Assembly: GCA_022113835.1 (NCBI GenBank)
Contig: JAILWY010000008.1
Location: forward strand, 15,001-79,000
DNA length: 64,000 nucleotides
Source: Atopsyche davidsoni
Lineage: Eukaryota; Arthropoda; Insecta; Trichoptera; Hydrobiosidae
Direction of reading: 5' to 3'
In this document: positions 32,734 to 42,300 of the stretch, one piece after another
How the letters are laid out: each line of letters starts with the position of its first letter
Position numbering within the stretch: position 1 is the first letter of the stretch
Notes under the pieces: model-generated
Databases searched by the model: none
What the model saw: only the letters and a program-made list of their open reading frames with translations
Told to the model about the DNA's origin: nothing
Program-made: the position numbers and the translations under genes

Positions 32734-33383
32734 CGACCGCCTCGGTCGGTCGTCATTGATTTTTCTACCTATACATTGGAACATTGGTCTATCTAAATTC
32801 TAAATTGTACACTTAATTGGTAATATATACACGATCAGTATTCCGCGATGCGCGGGAGCGCGCCCGCGTGCCCGAGGCGGGCGCGCGTCCGGCGCGGTCG
32901 TCTTCTCGCATTTCGGAAACGATCGATATAGATTGCGAAACGAAACGACAAGAACGTTATTACAGCAAACGAGTACTAAAAATGAAGTCGCGCGAATCGC
33001 CGATGTCGTCCGCCGCCGGGCCGAGGCGCGAACCTGAATAATTGTCGGACTGCACGGCCGCGAGGGGAGACAACCCTTCCCGGCGCGTGACGTCATCGCC
33101 GGCACGCTCGCGGGGCGCACCGGCGGGGAGACCCGCGATCGATTCCTCGGGAGGAAGCGGCATCCCCCGAGGAGGGACGGCACCGGCGCCGCGGCAGGTG
33201 CGGAGGGGCGCCGGCCCCACCTGCCGGGCCCGGCCTCGCGGGGGAGCGGGCGACATCGGGAGCGCGCGACGGCAGTCTTCTCGGACTAAAGGTAAGCTCG
33301 CTCGGCTGGCGAGGGACGATCGGTCTCGGCACGACTCGAGCGGAGCGGATCCGCGAGCCCGGGAGCGCAGGCGGGGTCGGAGA

Positions 33384-34742
33384 TCACCGCCGCTCGTGCC
33401 ACAGGCCGAGGTTCAGGACGTCCAGCCGCGGCAGCTTGGTGATGCGCTCGAGGCCCTGCGCGGTGACCCGCGGGCAGCCGTACAGGTCGATGGTGCGCAG
33501 CGCGGTGAGGGAGTCCGCGATGTTGCGCAGGCCGCGGTCCGTGATGCGCGAGCACTGGCCGATGTTCAGTGTCTCCAGGTCGGGCAGCGCGCGCGCGATG
33601 CGGTCCAGGCCCTCGTCCGAGATGCGGCACGCCGAGAGCGACAGCGAGCGCAGCCGGAAGAGCCCCTGCGCCACGTGGCCCAGGCCGCGGTCCCCGACCT
33701 TGTCGCAGAACGACACGTCCAGGGAGCGCACGCGCGACCCTCCCTCGGCCAGCGCCGCCAGCCCGGCGTCCGTCACCCCGTCGCACGCGCGCAGGTTCAG
33801 CTCGCGCAGCGCCTCGGGCCTGGCCAGGTGGCGCAGGCCGGCGTCCGTCACGGAGGCGCAGAACGACAGGTTCAGGGTGGCCAGCGCCGGCAGCGCGGCC
33901 GCGTGGCGCAGGGCCTCGTCCGTGAGGCGCTGGCAGTCCTGCAGCCCCAGGTGCTCCAGGGCCAGGCAGCCGGCCGCCGTGGCCTCGTCGCGCCCGGCCA
34001 GGTGCCCGATGCCCTGGTCGCTGACGTGCCAGCACGAGCGCAGGTCCAGCCGCCGCAGCTTGCCGAGTCCCCAGGCCACGAGCAGCAGGCCGGTGTTGGT
34101 GACGTTGCAGCAGCCGCCGAGCTCCAGCGTCTCGAGGTTCTTGAGGTACTGCGCGATGCGGCCGAGGGACGCGTCCGTGACCTGCTTGCACAGCGACAGG
34201 TCCAGCGAGCGCAGGGCGGGCAGGTCGGCGCAGAAGGCCTGCGCGAGCCCCGCGTCCGTGACGTAGTAGCAGCCGCTGAGGTTGAGCGCCTCCAGCTCGG
34301 GCACGCCGTGCACGACGTCCCGCAGCGAGCGGCGCAGGGAGAGCACGCGCACGCGCCGGATGCCTCGGCGCGCCAGCGAGGCGTAGAGGGCCGGGCCGGC
34401 GCGGCGCAGGTGCAGGCGCGCCTCCACGCCGCGCCACACGGAGCGCCTGTAGGCCGCGTCGCGCCACGCCGAGCACGCCTGTGCGGCACGGCCCTTGTCC
34501 CGCACGCGCAGCCGCTCGAAGATCAGCGCCAGCAGCTCCGGGTACAGGCGCGACACGTGCGTGGGCGCGCGCGGCCGCGGGGCCCGGGGAGCGCGCGTGG
34601 CCGGGCCCAGCGGCGGCCTCCACAGCCGCGGACTGCCGGCTCCCGAGCCCGCCGCCTTGCCCGCCTTGCCCCACGCCTCGCCGCGGCCCCACGCCTCCGC
34701 CTCGGCCGGCGCCCTCTCCGGCGGCAGCTCCCCTCCGGACAT
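33384..34742 (-). CDS. Ppa: F-box/LRR protein FBXL14 (Drosophila Partner of paired)
   Basis: A single open frame of 452 residues from ATG 34742-34740 to TGA 33386-33384. After an Ala/Pro/Arg-rich N-terminus of about 60 residues comes the F-box (residues ~62-106: HVSRLYPELLALIFERL then ACSAWRDAAYRRSVWRGVEA). It is followed by about eleven leucine-rich repeats of the cysteine-containing type (LNLSGCYYVTDAGLAQAF, LELGGCCNVTNTGLLLVAWG, LNIGQCSRITDRGLRNIA). It ends VLNLGLWHERR, shorter than the vertebrate tail. F-box proteins link substrates to SKP1-CUL1 ubiquitin ligases; Ppa directs turnover of Paired, and FBXL14 that of Snail-type factors. A longer in-frame start exists at 35126, but the first 128 codons there look like read-through of the CpG promoter. 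Very high GC content; no intron in the coding part. Confidence 0.95.
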   Translation of the reverse strand: MSGGELPPERAPAEAEAWGRGEAWGKAGKAAGSGAGSPRLWRPPLGPATRAPRAPRPRAPTHVSRLYPELLALIFERLRVRDKGRAAQACSAWRDAAYRRSVWRGVEARLHLRRAGPALYASLARRGIRRVRVLSLRRSLRDVVHGVPELEALNLSGCYYVTDAGLAQAFCADLPALRSLDLSLCKQVTDASLGRIAQYLKNLETLELGGCCNVTNTGLLLVAWGLGKLRRLDLRSCWHVSDQGIGHLAGRDEATAAGCLALEHLGLQDCQRLTDEALRHAAALPALATLNLSFCASVTDAGLRHLARPEALRELNLRACDGVTDAGLAALAEGGSRVRSLDVSFCDKVGDRGLGHVAQGLFRLRSLSLSACRISDEGLDRIARALPDLETLNIGQCSRITDRGLRNIADSLTALRTIDLYGCPRVTAQGLERITKLPRLDVLNLGLWHERR

Positions 34743-35530
34743 GCGGGGCGGACTCGCGGCACTCGCGGCACTCGCGGGACTCACGGCCGCGACTCGGACA
34801 TGACTTCCGCTCGTCTTCCGGCCCGAGGGGCTCGCGTCGCCGCGTCGGCGGGTCCGGGCTCCGACGGTCGTCACATTCTGGTCTATCGTCTCCTCGCTCT
34901 GGCCGCCGCGGGTCGCGCCGGGCGCCCCGGAAGAGCGCGCATCCGTCCCGTCGACTCCCGACCGACCGGTCCGGACGTCGAGAGCGCTCGTCTCCGGGTG
35001 ACAGTCGGTCGGCGACGCCGAAACCGGTTTCTCGGCGCGCTCGGGACCGGAGAGCGGATCCGCCGTTCGCCGCCGATTCTCGATCGTTCGCGCTGCTCTC
35101 CTCCGATCTGCGAAGTTATCGGACACTTGTTAGCGCTGCGAAAAGTTCGCGATCGGCGAGACGACCGAGAGACTTCGACGGAGGTGCCGCGACGCTTGCC
35201 GCGCGACTACTGCGGGCCGACTGACGGCCGCCGGCGCCCCTGCCCCCGCGGAAAGTTCGCGACCGTCCCATTGGTCGGGCTCGTCACGTGGCGGCGGACT
35301 CCGTATCGATTCGGGAACGTTGCGGCGGCATTTTTAAGTTCGGAGCGCCGTCGAGAGGGACGGAGCTAGCGCGCCGGACGAGAGCGGCGGTCGAGCCGTA
35401 CGAAGCTAGCGCGGTAGAGCGAGACGCGTCCCCGGAGAGCGAGACGGCCTCGGCGCGGGAGATGCGGAGAGGACGGCGCGCGGGGCGGGGGGGGAACCTG
35501 TCACCCGCCGGTCGACGGCCGGCGTCTCCG
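34743..35530 (-). promoter_or_regulatory. CpG-rich 5' region of FBXL14
   Basis: A dense CG-rich block upstream of the FBXL14 start, open in several frames on both strands. It is taken as promoter and 5' UTR. It lies at the left end of a GC-rich interval leading towards Wnt5 on the other strand. Confidence 0.5.
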
Positions 35531-36265
35531 AAAATTGAATATTATCTACTTTAAAAAATATTCCCGCGCGGCGATAGCGAACGCCCGACCCGGCCGGCCG
35601 CGGAGCGCGGTCCCCTTCGCTCGAGAGGGATTCGTCCGGTTGTATTTCTCGGCGAGAGCGATGGAAAACTTTTTCGCAGTTGTCGAGAGTATCCTCCCGG
35701 CTCGGGGCCGCGAGGACTCGTCTCGTGAACGATCGCAACGGACGACGTTCAAATTTAAAACGAGTCGCGAACGTTTCGGTTTGCAAACGTTTCTATCCTT
35801 TTCCGAGGAACTATTATCCCAATACTGATTGAGCATATCGTCGTCGAGTTGAGCGTGTTTCGACGATTAGACTCGTTCCAAAATGAGCTCACGATGAATA
35901 TATGTAATGATAAGTATTAATAGTGTTTTTTTTTTTTTACACTTTTTATTTTGTATTCGGTGGACAGGTACTAGAGAAATAGTAGCGAGGAACGAAGGAG
36001 GCGCACTCGGGTCGGCGGGCGCTGGGCCCCGCGCCCCCGCCCCCGCCCCTCGCGAGTCCTTCCAGGAAGGCCCGCCTCGGGCTCACGCACACTCGCGTAC
36101 CATCCTTGCCGGCGGCTTCGCGAGCAACTACCTGCGGTTTCCTCGCTGGCGATTTAATTTTTATTTTATAAACCGACTGCAACTATTCAGTACGCGATGC
36201 ACTGCGGGAAGAAGCCCATCGCGAACGGGCACAGTCCCTAAAGCAAAAGCTCACCGCAAAATGTA
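35531..36265. other. GC-rich interval between FBXL14 and Wnt5, no gene
   Basis: Alternates between AT-rich (35531-35570, 35880-35960) and GC-rich patches. Frames are open on both strands but none resembles a protein I know. Confidence 0.45.
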
Positions 36266-36273
36266 AGTTTATA

Positions 36274-36415
36274 TTATCCTAATAAAAAATTATTAGGATA
36301 AGGTGTTCCATCGTTGTCTACTCTCGGGGAAATAGTAAAATATAAAATATATTTCATAACGAATGAAGGCGTGCCTTCATTCGTTTTATTATCCACTCGT
36401 GAGTGGATAATAAAA
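36274..36415. repeat. Cluster of three perfect palindromic hairpins
   Basis: Hairpin 1: TTATCCTAATAA (36274-36285), 4-base loop, TTATTAGGATAA (36290-36301). Hairpin 2: AACGAATGAAGGC (36358-36370), loop GT, GCCTTCATTCGTT (36373-36385). Hairpin 3: TTTTATTATCCACTC (36384-36398), loop GT, GAGTGGATAATAAAA (36401-36415). All arms are perfect, and hairpins 2 and 3 overlap by two bases. They are neither transposon ends nor terminators that I recognise. Confidence 0.95.
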
Positions 36416-36900
36416 AACTAAAAGAAACTATTGTGACATTTGAGAGGCTGTCGAAGAATAGCGGCGTCTGCCGACGGCCGGAGATACTCCCGTCCGGGCG
36501 GACGGTCGGCTCGGACGCGTCGGTACGGCAGGGAGCGGCCGGCGGAGGAGCGCGTCTCGGCTGAAGAGCGCGTCTCGGTCGAGGAGCGCGTCTCGGCTGA
36601 GGCGCGCCCGCAGGTCACTCGATCGCCCGATAGATGTCACTCAAGAAGGGCGAACGTTTTATTATTTTACCTCAATTGTGAGGTCAAGATCGTATCGCGT
36701 CCCTACCGATGTCGTTAGCGAACGCAGTCGAACGCGTAGGTCGATCTTTTCGGGGCGGATTTACATTTTTCAATCTCTCTGCAGGTTGCGAGCGAATCGC
36801 GGTCGAGCGACCGGACGGCGATACCCGCACCGGAGAGACTGGATATTTTGTCAAGTTTGATTAGTCAGCATTTTACGGAAGGGCGATATAAATCCACGTA
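36416..36900. other. GC-rich, no gene; short direct repeats
   Basis: Three tandem copies of GAGCGCGTCTCGG (with CTGAA or TCGAG spacers) at 36547-36600. Otherwise featureless; likely regulatory or untranslated DNA upstream of Wnt5. Confidence 0.45.
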
Positions 36901-37158
36901 GCGGGGTCCCGGCCCGCGCGCAAGCCGACAGGTTGCTCGCTTGTCTGCCCGGGCGGCCGGGAGGGGCGGGAAGGCGGGAAGGCGGCCGCCTCAAAGGGCT
37001 TTGACAAAAACCGTCCGCCGCGGCCGCCGACGCCCCGCGGCCCGCCAGTGCTGCACCGCGCGCCGAGCAGGGCGGTCGTGTCCCGCGCCCCGCCCGCCCC
37101 GCCCGCCCCGCCCGCCCCGCGTGCCCCGACAGCAGTGACGGCGAGGACCCTCAGCGCG
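36901..37158 (+). promoter_or_regulatory. Candidate Wnt5 promoter and non-coding first exon
   Basis: A CpG island with four CCGCCCGCC-type units (37085-37125) ends at a good splice donor, CAGCGCG/GTGAGTGC, at 37158/37159. The first Wnt5 coding exon has its own acceptor at 39351, so an upstream non-coding exon is required; this is the best candidate on the plus strand. No transcript evidence is available. Confidence 0.4.
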
Positions 37159-39351
37159 GTGAGTGCCGGCCCGCGTGGCCGCCCCGGGACTCGCCCCCGC
37201 CGCCCCCGCCCCCGCCCCCGCCCCCCGAGGTGTCGGCGAGGACTCTCTCGTCTTCATTTCGCTCGCGAGGTCTGAACGGTACTTTTCAAAACTTGACAAA
37301 TGCCCTGCAGAGCTCGCCGCGCGGGCGAGAAGCGGCGCCGGACGGCTCGTGCGAGTGGAGATTTTATCTCTGCAAAATCGCGTCCGCCCGCCTCTCCTTG
37401 AGTGTGAACTTTCTTTAATTTTTATTTTATTGAAATTTTTCCTCGAGTATTTCTTTTTTAATCATGAACGTCCCGCGCGTATTGTTTGTGCGTTTAGTCG
37501 AACTATTTGAAAAAAATGTAAAATAATAAATCGATCGTTCGCGTGATATACCGCCGTTTGTATTCAGATATTTTTGTAATCGATTTAGACGGATGTTTCG
37601 ATACGTTGTCGATAATTGAATGTGAACGATAATTGTCTATGAAAAACGTACACGCGTATATTCTCATTTAATCCTAATATGACGGTACTAGTTTCGATTT
37701 GTGAGTTTTAATTTTACAAACCTTAAAACAAATTTACAAGCGGGTGAGTCGCGGTGCCCGATCTTTCGCGAGATCCGCTCGACCGAATCCCTCCTTGTGA
37801 TTACTTTCCAAAATGAGTATTTACAAAAAAATGTATTTCTTTATTGATCCTCGTATTTAATTAAAATCGTCACTCATGCCGGACGATTATAAATATCGTC
37901 AATTGTAACTCGCTCGCTGCGTTTACTCGCAAATGAGGAGATCTTTAGTAAATGCGATTTCAAATAATGACTGCGGTAAACACTGCAATACGAGTTTTTT
38001 GATAATTAACTTTGTGTGTTAACAAATCGTATATCTGAAGTCGATAAAAAATTGGCGAAACTAAATAATGTATTTGGGAATAGAAAATTACAATCTGTTT
38101 GAAGCTAACTGCTAAATGATGCTAATTTATGTTGATAAAACATTTAGGCTATCATAACGGATAGTGGATTGACGAATGCGAATTGGTAGTGAACGCTCTC
38201 GCCGTTCGCTGGACGACCCGGGCTGACCTATAAAGTCATGCGAGGCTCTGCTGGAGCCGCTTTTCAATACTCGATGATTTATTTTTCAATTCAAATTTAA
38301 ATATAACATCATAATTAAATTTGTATACAGTATTTTAGTAATTATTTGTGTTTCGTTTTTCAGAAAGAAAAAAAACATTTTTACTCGAACACGTTTATTT
38401 CGTAAATAATATGTTATAGGTTCGACACATAAACGAAGTGAAAAATAATCTAATATACAATTTTGCTTAGTAGTGGTTTTTACCTTTCGAAGTTTCGGAT
38501 TCGGTGCCGGAATCGTATTCAGGGTTTTCATCTCCACTAAATTCCAGGGCACGGTCTCAATACCGGTACCGAAACTTCTGAAGACCAACTTCCAAGAAAG
38601 CTTATAATATCCAACGGCTGCCGAAGCCGACTAACAAATTTAGGTACTTCGTTTATCATTTGCATATAAAGATTCACACTCGCTCCGGTCGAGCCCGGCC
38701 TGGAGGTGTGGGTTCTGATCCCGTCCCTAGCGCGGCAGAAAGTACTGCATTGCCCGCCGCGTCCAAACGACAGCTTAACAGCAGTCGAACGAGCGACATC
38801 ATTCACAATAATATTATTGCAGAACATTTCAAATTACTAAAAGATGCGTACAATTTTTATTATTATTATTGTATAGGCAAATCGTCACCTAAAGCTCGGT
38901 GCGTGTAGTGCCGGGCACTGGGGACGCCGTCCGAACCCGGAAGAGGGCTGCGTCTCCAGAGTCATCGTTTCCGGGAATCGATTATCTACGATAAAAAGAA
39001 AATGCAGGAATTTGAATCCACATCTGACAACGCGCGAGAACGCAAGCGACTTCAAAACCGACCGAAGGTCTGTGTCAGTCGTTTCCCAAAAATAAATATT
39101 TTCACTCCGGTTATCCGATGTTTTCTTTAAAATAATAACATTTTTTTTGCCATATTAATATTATACTTATTTAATAAAATCGTTTTCTTTTCTAATCGAG
39201 GTGTATCTAAAAATTAAAAATATGTTACCTATAGAAAAATGTAATTTCAAATGATATAATGACAAACAATTTTTTAAATTTAAATTGCAAACAAAGTAAA
39301 AGTACTGCCGTATCAAACTAAAAAACTTTTTCCGTGACTATCTCCTTGCAG
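37159..39351. other. Interval before the first Wnt5 coding exon (presumed intron)
   Basis: Mostly AT-rich. At 38690-38740 GTGTGGGTTCTGATCCCGTC resembles a tRNA-type B box and could mark a SINE, but no A box or tail was found. No coding frame is accepted. Confidence 0.4.
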
Positions 39352-39378
39352 GCAGAGAGACCGCGCGCAGTGCCGAGG

Positions 39379-42300
39379 ATGTGCCGCCGGTCGCGTCTGG
39401 CGGCGAGCTGCGCGCTGGTGCAGCTGGCGCTGGCGCTGACGCTGACGCTGACTCTGACTCTGACGCTGCTGGCGAGCTCGGCCGGCGCCCGCCGCGTGCG
39501 CAACGCCTCGAGGAGCGACCCCGGCTCCTGGTTGTGAGTACCTTCACCTCGTTTCTTCCTCGTCGTCTGCGAACGCGCGGCTCAAATCCGACGATCTGCG
39601 AGGGTCGCGTCGGCTCGGCGACGTCGGTTCGCCGCCATGCTCTGCTACGATCGGGTCCGTAGCTAAAAAAACACAAAATTACAAAAATCTCGCGTCAGAG
39701 GGTCGGCCCTCGCTTTTTACCGAGGTATTTCCCAAATTCTGTGGAGCCGTCCTCTTCCGGATCCGAGGGCCGGCGGGCAAGGTCGTCCGGTCCCGACCCG
39801 AAACAGCGAGTCCTCGCAGACGCGGCGCCGGGGCAGGGCGGGGGCGGGGGCGGGGGCGGCGGAGGGGGCGAGGGCGCTCAGGATTCTCAGGATCGTCGGG
39901 TCGGTTGGAGCGACGGCGAGCCGCGCCCCGGAGAGGAGCCGCCGGGTGTCCCCGGTGAGGAGGACGTCTGCGCGGGACGTTTGGACCCGGAAGTATCGGT
40001 CATCCGGAGTCGTCCCAGTTCAGGTTGTCATTATGGCGATCTCTCGGGGAGACATCGCCCGCGCGTTACGCTTGCAGAACGATCTCAGAGCGAGAACTCG
40101 CAGCTGACACTCGCTGCTCGCAAACGGGCAGAGCGGACAGAAGGCGGCTTATCGGCTGTTCAAATGTTGACTCGGCCGAGTCCCTGTCGCGGAAGGTTTG
40201 CCGAGTGTCGCAGTGATTTATTCGGAAATTCTCGGCTTTATCACTGCGTCAACGCTTTTCTGAGAAAATATTGTGAAACGCAATAAAAGTGAGGGACTCG
40301 CGCTGCACTCGATAAGCGACAAATCGAGGTACCGCGCCGCCCACCTCGCCGGGAGACCTCTATTGTATTCCGTTGCATTATATTCAATTGTGTACAATGT
40401 GTTTCATTCTGGGACAATACTCAACGACTGCTATATTTAGAAAACTGTAAAAGAGGCGTCAGGTACGAGACTTATTTACGCGCGGAAAAGCATTAATTGG
40501 CGGTAGCGCTCGGGTTCTATCGGAAGGCGGCGAGGGTTCCGGAGCCTGAAGCCCTGTGCCCTGCGCCCTGAAACTGCTTGCGCCCGTGTTTGGAAGAAGT
40601 ATAATTGTGCATTCGATTCGGTTGGGGGGAGGGGGGTTAGGTTAGGTTGGCGTCGCGTCTCGCGCTTATCTGCGCGCTACTTAAGCGTCACCTGGCGCTG
40701 AACGCCTCGCAGTCCTCATCCGCGATCTCCGCGTCCGTTCCTCGTCGGCTCTGCATTCCAGCATCGAAATGTCTTTCCGAACCCACCTGGCCGCGCTGGC
40801 CTTCTTGGGCGCACTGGGCGGGATGTGCGCGCAGCACCAGCTGCAGTATCCGGTGCAGTATCCGGCGCAGTATCCGGCGCAGTATCCGGCGCAGTATCCG
40901 GCGCAATTCCCGGCGCAGTACCTGCCCGCGCCGGACAACCTTAACCGCGCGGCCAACTCTTCGCATCACCTGGTGCTGGGTGCGGTGTCTTCCGGAGACG
41001 TGCAACTGTTCCGGCAGATCGTACGGCGCTCGTCGTCTTTCTGGCGCGCCGTGTGGACGGACGTGAGCTTCCCCAACGGCACTGTGGCTTACCCCTACCG
41101 CGTCGTGACGTGCGTCCGCGCCCTGGACCAGTACCTGAACGGGCGCGGCGGCTACGCCACCCTGAAGACGGGAGGGGTCGGCTACCGAAACGTCACCGTC
41201 CACCTGCGCGCCTCCCGCGGCAACGGCTTCAACTTCATCGTGGAAGTTTGGGGGCGCTAGACGGAGGGCGGGGGTGCAGAGCGGCTCTCGGGGATCTTTG
41301 TATGCTTACATTCTAAAAAAATAATTATATTCAAATCAATTTGTTTTTTTGTTTTGATTTCGCAATCTGTATTTGATGAATTACTGTTTCTAGCGAAATA
41401 AATACACATAATTCTAGTTTCAATAATTGCCTAAACATATTTTTAAATAACTATGCTTCTTGTGATTTTCTAATTTAAAATAAAACTTTTAAAGCAGAAC
41501 CAATGCTCTAGTTATTATTTTTCATTATTAAATTATAACCGCCGGCGACCCGGTGCACCATGGCGGTTCCCCGGCTGGTGCGAGCGATGTGCACTTTTGC
41601 AATCGTTTCTGTACATATTGCAGAATACACATGACAGATAGTGCGAGTCGATGTCCTATTATTTTATTTTCCGATAACTGCGGATTTTGAAGGAGGAGCT
41701 CCGATCTGTGGCGCTCGAGGACTCCCGACGGACCTCAGCGGGTCTCGACACGTTATATTATCGCTCGGTATTTGATGAATTCGGAGCCTGTTCTGTTCAG
41801 TTCGTCTCACTAACCACTACAATCAAACGAGTATGTTAAGTTGTAAAACGTTTTTCTTATTTAACAATATACATAAGTTTTTTTTCATCCCCTCGGTAGT
41901 ATTCCCCTGATTATCCTCGGAGTACCCTTTTGAAAATCTGTCATTGACAATTAGTCATCATTACAAGTAAACTTAGTATTTCCCTCGCCCACTCGAGGTG
42001 CACGCCGGCCTCGGAGTTGGAAAGCTACTTTTTGGGTATAAGTACCAAAAAATGAAAAATTATAAAAATGGAAGCAAAACAATGCACCGATATTAAGAAG
42101 AGAAATGATTTTTTAACTCAATTTTGTGTTACTTTATTTTTAATTTTTACCCAAAATAAAATGAGTATACTCGTGGTCCGGCACGTCGTCTATTCGAGGA
42201 CGCCGACTTCCGGGTTTTGCGTAATCAATTTTGACTCTCACGAGGGAGTTCCGAACTGGCGGATTTGCTATTACTTAATACTTTTTAAAAATTGTTGATA

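Noticed and set aside
33042..35369. 775-codon plus-strand frame opposite FBXL14
   Set aside because: It is the complement of the F-box/LRR gene. Its Arg/Gln-rich repeats mirror the leucine-rich repeats, and it has no domain of its own.
38690..38740. tRNA gene or SINE promoter
   Set aside because: A B-box-like GGTTCTGATCC is present but has an extra base; no A box, cloverleaf or tail was found.
39741..40286. 181-codon frame in Wnt5 intron 1
   Set aside because: It includes a GGGGGCG simple repeat, lacks any known domain and has no supporting splice or promoter signals.
40636..40652. Telomere-like TTAGGTTAGG upstream of the MBF2 gene
   Set aside because: Only two units with no retroelement or poly(A) beside them; chance occurrence is likely.
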